A DNA stretch of 64,000 bases from Anthonomus grandis grandis (Eukaryota; Arthropoda; Insecta; Coleoptera; Curculionidae), in NCBI RefSeq assembly GCF_022605725.1, contig NC_065557.1, forward strand, positions 28,585,256-28,649,255, written 5' to 3'. The notes beneath the pieces are model-generated. The model had not been told where the DNA came from. It worked only from the letters and a program-made list of their open reading frames with translations, and searched no databases. This document shows, in pieces, positions 57,271-64,000 of the stretch (its first letter is position 1; each line of letters begins with the position of its first letter). The position numbers were made by a program, and so were the translations under genes.

Positions 57271-58295
57271 ACATCCTGCTTTTATCTTCATCAGGTCAGA
57301 CTCAGGAACAGAAACTAATGGACTGCTAATTAAAAATGCGTTAATGGATTAAGATAATAGTGAAAAAATAGGTCTAGAATTTAAGCAGGCCTCTATTTGA
57401 ATTATTATGAATTATTCGAAAGTTAATATGATGTTACAAAGAACTCGCTTTAAGAGATATTTTACTTCCTTAACAGCAGTCTCCCAAATGGAGAGACGGC
57501 GAGTCCACGTCGTATGAGACTGGCAAAAAAAACAACAAACACGTTTTGGTTTAATGCTTGAGTAATAAAAATTTTTAACTTAATATTGTTATCAATGAAA
57601 GTTATGCCATTATCAGAATGATAATGAAGCCTCTCCGAAACAGCTTTATGGACGTCACTTAAACCATTGTCGAATGTGCTTCGGGAAAATAATTGGGTAC
57701 TTAAAATCATAAATAAAAGTTGAATGTCTTATTTTAGCGTCCACCCTTAAAACATGACCTTTATTGATAAATGGATTTAAGTTATTAAAAATATTTATAG
57801 TATTTATTCTTTATTAACCCCTAGAGCTATAGTATCATATTCAGATTCAAAATTAAAATAAATTTGTTCATCATATAATTTACAATTAATCTAAGCAGTT
57901 GGACAATATTACTATTTATATGACAAAATGAACATTGCCAAGATTACAAAAAACCGTTTGCACAAGGCAGAAAAGAAAGAACCCGCAGGTATGTGTGGCC
58001 CTGCCCTTTAAAAACAAAAATTAAAAGTCAATGCGTATCCAAAATATATACGTATAGTTTTCGATGCAACTTTTATGTTCATACAGATATAACAGAACAA
58101 CTAAATAAATAGAAAAGGTGAGGCAGAGGTATCATGTAGACATACGGAAAAGATAAAAAATTTAAAAAAATAAATATCGAAATAAATGTTATTTAAAACA
58201 AGAAAAGGTCTGTAATGGTCTCGACGAACAATATTTTATGTTTTTTATTTCAACTGGTACTATTTTTTTGAGCATCTAACAAGTAATTGTATATA
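57271..58295. other. Gap, no gene seen
   Basis: No motif. The minus-strand open frame 57462-57710 has no recognisable content. Confidence 0.4.
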
Positions 58296-58427
58296 CAGTG
58301 TGGTGACTTTAACTGGAATAAATTCAGTTAAAACTAATCAAAATTTATCTCGCAAAATTTCTGAGACCCGTCGATTTTTGTTTATTTTTTTTCACATTTC
58401 GAGATAGTTTTTGTATTTTTTCACCTA

Positions 58428-59996
58428 CAGGGGGAGTCCAAATTAACCCCAACTTTTTTTTTTCAAATGGAAAGCCACTTTTTTTAAACTCTGATTGAAA
58501 AGAGCCCTTTTTCTTGATTAAATGGCCCTATTTACTTTTGTGATTATCAAAAGGAGAAATACGAAAAAAAATAAAAACCATTAAATTATTAAAAGTTGCG
58601 TTTAATGTATAAGATACTCAAAATGAGCACCATTTACTTGTTGGCAAAGCCCAAGACGATAATAAAATTCGTTTCTGACATTTTCTAACTTTTTGGAGAT
58701 ATTTGTCGGATTTCTTGCGGAATACGTTCATTGAGTTCGTCTAGGTTTCCTGGTTTGCTCATATAAATTTGACTTTTCAAATGTCTCCACAGAAAAAAAT
58801 CAAGTGGGGTGCGATCGGGAGAATGTGCCGGCCACTCGATTGCACCCCTTCTACCAACCCATCTGTTTGGAAAATTATCATCTAAATACTGGCGTACATT
58901 ACGGGCATAATGTGGGGGAGCACCATCTTGTTGCATCCAGATTCTTTCATCATACAAATCTGGATCGAACTGACTCGGATATAAGGCACGTAAGACTGGA
59001 ACTAGTTCATGTTCAAGAAATTCTAGTTATCTTTCCCCAGTTAAAGTATCATTAAAGAATATGGGCCCTATAACTTTCCTGCCAATTATGCCAGCACAAA
59101 TGTTAGTTTTCTGAAGATATTGTATATTAGTTTCCCTTACCCAGTGTGGGTTCTCGTCAGACCAGTAGCGACAGTTCTGCTTATTAAAATGGCCATTTAG
59201 GGTGAATGTAGCCTCATCAGAAAAAAGGATCCACTCCGAAGATATGCGATTCTCGTCAATGGCGTTCATCATAAATTCACAGAACGGAACTCTGCGATCT
59301 GGATCGTCTTCCAATAACGCTTGAACGGGTTGCATTTTATAAGGTCGTTTGTTTGCACTTTTTAAAATTTTTAGCACAGATTTATGATGAATAGAGTTTT
59401 CGCGAGCTACTCTTCTGGCTGCAGTTACCGGATTTTCTTCCATCGCTAACAATACATTCAATTGGGTGTTTTCATCCATTTTAGAAGACCTTTGTCTTGA
59501 AACATTCCTCACGTGCCCAACTTCTCGAAATCTGCTTTCGATTTTACTAACCGTACCTTGGTTAATAGGTGGCAAATCTGGATATCTCTGCCTGAATAAG
59601 TGGACAACCTCTAGCTGAGTACGACTTCTGTCCCCATAACCAATTATCATTAAGATTTTAATCTTGTGGGATTCGGATAAATAAGGCATTTTTTCAATAT
59701 AAGTTAACTTATTTAACAACTGGTTGAAATTCACTTTAACAGTGACACTACAACAATGTCAGGAAATGTGTCGATACCAATAAAATAAACAAACACGCCA
59801 AAATTTTACCAATACAAAATATTTCGAGACTTTTAATAATTTAATGGTTTTTATTTTTTTTCGTATTTCTCCTTTAGATATTCACAAAAGTAAATAGGGC
59901 AATTTAATCAGGAAAAAGGGCTCTTTTCAATGAGAGTTTAAAAAAAGTGGCTTTCATTTGAAAAACAAAAGTTTGGGTTAATTTGGACTCCCCCTG
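58428..59996 (-). mobile_element. DD41D mariner at the apex of palindrome B
   Basis: Ends CAGGGGGAGTCCAAATTAAC and its complement, with long inverted repeats of about 165 bp and few mismatches. Size 1569 bp. The transposase is on the minus strand (58645-59734). It is the best-preserved DNA transposon in the window. Confidence 0.85.
58645..59734 (-). pseudogene. mariner transposase, DD41D type, nearly intact
   Basis: The likely start is the Met of MPYLSESHKIKILMIIGYGD (about 59689). Helix-turn-helix region: VHLFRQRYPDLPPINQGTVS and VRNVSRQRSSKMDENTQLNV. Then EWILFSDEATFTLNGHFNKQ (first Asp), YWSDENPHWVRE, NICAGIIGRKVIGPIFF, a TAA stop after LTGER, then MQQDGAPPHYARNVRQYLDD (second Asp), NRWVGRRGAIEWPAHSPDRT, PLDFFLWRHLKS (third Asp). 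Between second and third Asp there are 41 residues. Two lesions were seen: the single stop near 59025 and a frame change near 58690. The tail after it is FYYRLG...FEYL-like in the other frame. All three Asp codons are kept. Confidence 0.85.
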
Positions 59997-60189
59997 TAGG
60001 TGAAAAAATACAAAAACTATCTTGAAATGTGAAAAAAAATAAACAAAAATCGACGGGTCTCAGGAATTTTGCGAGATAAAATTTGATTAGTTTTAGTGAC
60101 AGTTAAAGTCACCACACTGTATATTTTTTAATAGCATTAATTGGCAAATTCTTAATACTTTCAGAAATTTTATTTCATAGTTGCGGGGT

Positions 60190-60720
60190 AATAAAACTAA
60201 GAGAGCTACCGGTAATTGAGTGTTATGAATATGTGTTAAAAAAATTGAAAAAATTTCATTTTAAATTATGGTTTATGGGAAATCTCTGTGTATTCTCAAT
60301 ATCTTGATTGAATTGCTCCTCTATTACAAAAAGGTTTTGACGTAAAAATGATGTATACAATTGCGAATCAAATGTGTATCTCTTCATTGGCATTTTAATG
60401 TAATATAGAATGATTTATAAAAGATTTCATATCTGCAACATAATATAGAGGAAATAGTGGCCATAAAATAGAACCATAAGGAATACCGGTAGAAACAGGA
60501 TTATTATTAGATTTTTTTTAATTGAAACTCCTTTTCTATTACCACCCAATGCTGCCTGTTATTAACATATGAAAAATGAAAAAAAATCAAGTTTTGCTAA
60601 TAACAGTTCGGTGTTGAGTGTACCAAAGGTTTAAATAAAATCTAGGAGCCCAAGACATGTTATTTCCCTGTTCTTTTCATTCAATATACATTTATTGAGA
60701 AGGAGTCTAGGGTACTTTAG
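60190..60720 (-). pseudogene. CR1/Jockey-like LINE reverse transcriptase fragment
   Basis: Minus strand: CLGLLDFI.TFGTLNTELLL, then AKLDFFSF, corresponding to LLDFSKAFDT.NH.LLL.KL. Then NNNPVSTGIPYGSILWPLF, then LYYVADMKSF, corresponding to S.GVPQGSILGPLLF.LY.ND. The GSIL...LY.ADM text resembles that at 52.8 kb, so both may be one family. Catalytic Asp box not readable. Confidence 0.6.
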
Positions 60721-62388
60721 GCTCCTTAGAACTACGTAGTGGTACTAAAGTTATTCCTAAAAGCCGATTGGCACTTTGGAATTATACTGTATGTGTTAAC
60801 AAAGTGACTTTCTAAAAAGGATCCTTCTAAAATTTTGGACATTTTATAATGAAAAATTTGCATTTGGACCATTCTAACTTAATATTAGTATTAAAAAACT
60901 ATAAAAATATATATCTTATAAAGATAATGCATTGGCTTTAAATAATAAAATATAAACTATTAGACTTTGCAATTTCAGAAAGGAGGAAGACTTGGAAATA
61001 AGTTAAGTTCGGTTTAATTGCAATTATCAACCTTAAAGTAGTTTTCTTTAAGGCATTTCTAAAATATATATATACATAAGAGTACACCATTTAGTACTAC
61101 CATAGGGACACCATTGGGGTTTATGCCAACACAATTTACAATTTATTAAATCTGCTGGATTAATAAATTCTTCAAAATTTCAGTAAAAACTATACTGGAA
61201 TCACACCACAAGAAATATTGATCAAACAACATATTTAATGCCTTCATAATAACCTGGTACAACCTCGCTGCTAATAAGTTCCAAGCGTGGTAATGATAGC
61301 TTTTTTAAAGGTGCTTCCTTTGACTTTCCACAGAAAATATGCCTTAGTTAATAAAATATCTTACATACATGCATGCCCCATATAAGTCTCAAGAACATCA
61401 CAAAAAAGGTATAGATTTCTAGTTTTTAGTGTAAATTTATTTAATTTCATTCAAATTCATACAAATTTTAGAATGGCAATGACAGAGTTTAATAACATAA
61501 TTCCTCCAGCAAGACCGACACTTAGATTAGCAATGTTTCCTAGAATTTTTACCAGTATTTTACTTGATAATATGATGAATATCACAGTTACACTATTCAA
61601 ATGATCAAATAAACAAACACGTTAAATATCTAATAATCTACAGTGCGGCAACTCTTTTTATTAAAATATTAATTATCAAATCAGGATAATAACATCTACT
61701 TATCTGAAAAAGGCATTGAGCGTTTACTATCGAACAAAGTGAGAGACCTATAACCAAATGGAGCCCGAATCATTTATGGTTGAGGAAATTTCTGAGACCA
61801 AATTAAGGAACGAGGCGCCGATTAAATTTAAAAAAAAAAGCTATGATCAACACAAAATAAACAAGGATCAATACACGCCTATCTATTAAATAATGTTCTT
61901 TTAAATTCTCAAAATATGCCGAAGATTCTCAGAGATAGTACCATTTTCTTGTTTCAATAAAGTAATGGCCCACTAGTTCCCTACTTATATAAATGATTGT
62001 TGTAAATTATTATAAATTAAATACAGAAATTGAATTCATATACAGAGAACGTGAGCAAACCGTAAGGCGTAAAGAGCGCCTAAACTATACCGTGTGGAAA
62101 AAGAATTATACGACGTGGTTATAAGGCTAACAAAAATCTACAAACCGAAAATAATTTTACAAGGCATTTTAAATATATGAAGATTAAATTTTACCCATAG
62201 GAAGTGTTCTCGTAATTCGTATTTTTAGAATATTTTTAGTCTTTTAAGGGGTTCATTGAAATTCGGATAGCAATCGCTGTGTTTAATCTAGACAAAGTTT
62301 TTACTATAGCTAGTTAACGGTATCAGCTTTAGCTTTCAGTAAAAGACTGAAGTTTTTTTAGATATAGAGTGTCTAATATATATATATA

Positions 62389-62485
<97 letters not shown>

Positions 62486-62969
62486 CAACTTGCTGGAGAA
62501 AAACCGGTTGGTATAAATGCAAATTCCATTTCATGAATTAAGATTCGCAAGATTATAAAAAAATAAAAAATGACTTGTTTTGTGTCAATGGGCACAAAAT
62601 ATGATGCAGAGTTGTGCGAACAAAAAAACATAATATAAGACAAGCTATCCAACAATGTTAAAGAACCCAAAATAGTATTGTCGTTAACAAAAATAGGTGT
62701 AAGGTTTTGACAGTAATGGTCTGATCTTTTTTTATACTTTGCTATTGAACCAGTACAAAGATATAATAATTAAACCAAGAGCAGGTATGATAAATTGTTG
62801 CATTTTGGCTGAATTAGTTGTTGTAAACTCTAAATAGGATTTGACAGTTGTATTTTTGTACATGTGTTTAATTGTAAGATAAGTTGACTTATAATATATT
62901 ATTCTAAACAATTTTAGATCATCTGCATTGAACAACAGACTATTAAGGACTAACCGCTTCACCGATATA
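60721..62969. other. Gap with a TA microsatellite
   Basis: No coding motif. It contains the (TA)n run at 62376-62481. Confidence 0.4.
62376..62481. repeat. (TA)n microsatellite with two AGTC interruptions
   Basis: About 100 bp of TA repeats interrupted near 62389 and 62430 by AGTC. Simple repeat; the minus-strand frame through it (IYIYIY...) is not a gene. Confidence 0.9.
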
Positions 62970-63450
62970 CAGGATGTTCCTTAAAGACGTGCTAATATTT
63001 AAGAGGGCGATTCCTGGACCCATTTTAAGAAAAAAAGTTTCTATGAATATATGTCCTAAACGTCTTAACTTTTGAGACGACAGAAACGCATTTTTTGATG
63101 TGCAAAAAAAATATATTTTATCTGCCAGTGGCGTCCCTACATGTATTCTATTAAATATTTTTAGTGAAAAAAATACTACGCCACTGCTTTTTCTTAAAAA
63201 TATTATATTAATATTTTTTTGTACATAAAAAAAGGCCTTGATACATAGAATACATGTACCAAATTTCATAAAAATGTCTAGCATATTGTTTAAGTTAATA
63301 TTAAAAAAACTGATTTTATTTGAAAACTTTAACACCCTGTATCTCAAAAGTTAAGACGTTTAGGACATATGTTGAACATAAACTTTTTTTCTTAAAATAG
63401 GTCCAGGAATTACCTCCTCAAATATTAGCACGTCTTAAAGGAAAACCCTG
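62970..63450. mobile_element. Palindromic TIR element E (481 bp)
   Basis: Left end CAGGATGTTCCTTAAAGACG, right end CTTTAAGG...AACCCTG, each next to TA. Arms of about 110 bp are complementary (shared GACGTGCTAATATTT, AAGAAAAAAAGTTT, TATGTCCTAAACGTCTTAAC). On the right, the arm ends at TA next to a second mariner-type end (AACACCCTG at 63331-63339). On the left the equivalent position reads GACAGAAACGC. Confidence 0.75.
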
Positions 63451-63452
63451 TA

Positions 63453-64000
63453 TATAAACACATCGCCGCGCTTGCGCCAGCGTCGCGTCAGTAGCATCGC
63501 GCATCTTACTGGGCTTGCGTTCATAGGAGTATTAGGAAAACGACCAGTCGACTAAAGGTTTGTTCTCACAGCAGTAAGAAACAAGTTTTCGACAAATACA
63601 CATGCGCAATAGAGTAAAATGCGTTCGCACAGGAACTTCTGATCGGTTTCAAATCAAAAGTTTGATGTTCTTACACAAATTTCTGATCGTCATCTGATAG
63701 TCAGACTTGTTTTCGGATTTATTTCAAGCAAAGTGTCAGAGCATTCGTGTAGCCAATCAACGCCGATCTTCGGAATATGAACATAACCTCTAAATTGTTG
63801 TTTGTATTTTGTCATTTTGTTCCTTGATATTCGTTTTGAAAATTGTATTTTAAATTGTTGGTGTTAAGACTTCTAAAATATAAAACATTATTTTATATTT
63901 CTTTGCGGCTTAAAAGGTAAAATAAACATAATAAATTCCAAGAACTGTACAAAGATATCGTTGCGTCGGTATTTCCTAGTAATTTGCATGAAAAGGCAGT
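63453..64000. other. Window end; G+C-rich start, no gene identified
   Basis: 63456-63530 is rich in CG dinucleotides (TCGCCGCGCTTGCGCCAGCG, GCGTCGCGTC). It could be a promoter-type patch or part of another element. No open frame or motif supports either, and the window ends soon after. Confidence 0.35.

Larger units (their letters stand above)
58296..60119. mobile_element. Palindromic TIR element B enclosing a DD41D mariner
   Basis: Outer ends CAGTGTGGTGACTTTAACTG and its complement lie next to TA. Outer arms 58296-58427 (132 bp) and 59997-60119 (123 bp) are complementary over their full length. The inner mariner lies between them, TA on each side (CACC-TA ... TA-GGTG). The outer arm shares CAGTG, ATAAATTC and the GACCCGT.GATTTTT block with element A, so the outer parts of A and B are related. 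Confidence 0.85.

Noticed and set aside
62329..62670. Minus-strand open frame with IYIYIY repeats
   Set aside because: It is the TA microsatellite read as protein.

Overview
The window is A+T-rich animal DNA, most likely from an insect, possibly a beetle. It is almost entirely transposable elements at different stages of decay. I found no intact host gene, no convincing rRNA or tRNA and no CRISPR array. The only host-like protein trace is a broken MADF-BESS type DNA-binding protein near 25.3-26.0 kb. The organism guess rests on the element families (piggyBac, Penelope-like, R4/Dong-like, many DD41D mariners, gypsy) and on base composition, so it is soft.

Layout. 0.9-1.9 kb: decayed LTR element (integrase end), minus strand. 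2.5-5.3 kb: decayed LINEs, minus strand, including one with ORF1 (zinc finger plus coiled coil), endonuclease and reverse transcriptase. 6.3-7.1 kb: decayed mariner transposase. 9.9-11.3 kb: Penelope-like element with a GIY-YIG endonuclease. 11.4-22.3 kb: a piggyBac-like transposon (minus) split by an 8.7-kb gypsy-type LTR retrotransposon (minus, 12848-21578), with LTRs, primer site, polypurine tract and 4-bp target duplication all visible. 22.9-23.6 kb: palindromic element with a smaller TIR element at its apex. 25.3-26.7 kb: MADF-BESS remnant and Harbinger N-terminus. 28.8-29.5 kb: internally deleted mariner. 30.1-31.0 kb: TIR element with a 9-bp target duplication and an empty paralogous site at 35.2 kb. 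31.6-34.6 kb: decayed gypsy (plus). 35.5-37.5 kb: decayed LINE (plus). 38.8-42.2 kb: 3.4-kb palindrome with a DD41D mariner exactly at its apex. 45.0-51.8 kb: R4/Dong-like LINE (plus) split by a 4.4-kb TIR element at a TA. 52.1-53.6 kb: LINE remnant. 55-57.3 kb: Tc1-like and BEL/Pao remnants. 58.3-60.1 kb: a second DD41D mariner at the apex of a palindrome. 60.2-60.7 kb: LINE remnant. 63.0-63.5 kb: another palindromic element.

Most interesting: (1) at least three unrelated places where a TA-targeting element sits at the exact centre of a larger palindromic element. Two of these share a related outer palindrome but have different inner elements, which points to repeated apex insertion or to an unusual element architecture. 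(2) A small ORF right after the primer-binding site of the gypsy element, with an N-myristoylation signature and one membrane segment. (3) Several insertions that can be read back to the empty site by rejoining the host element's reading frame. All function calls were made by eye from protein motifs and no search was run.
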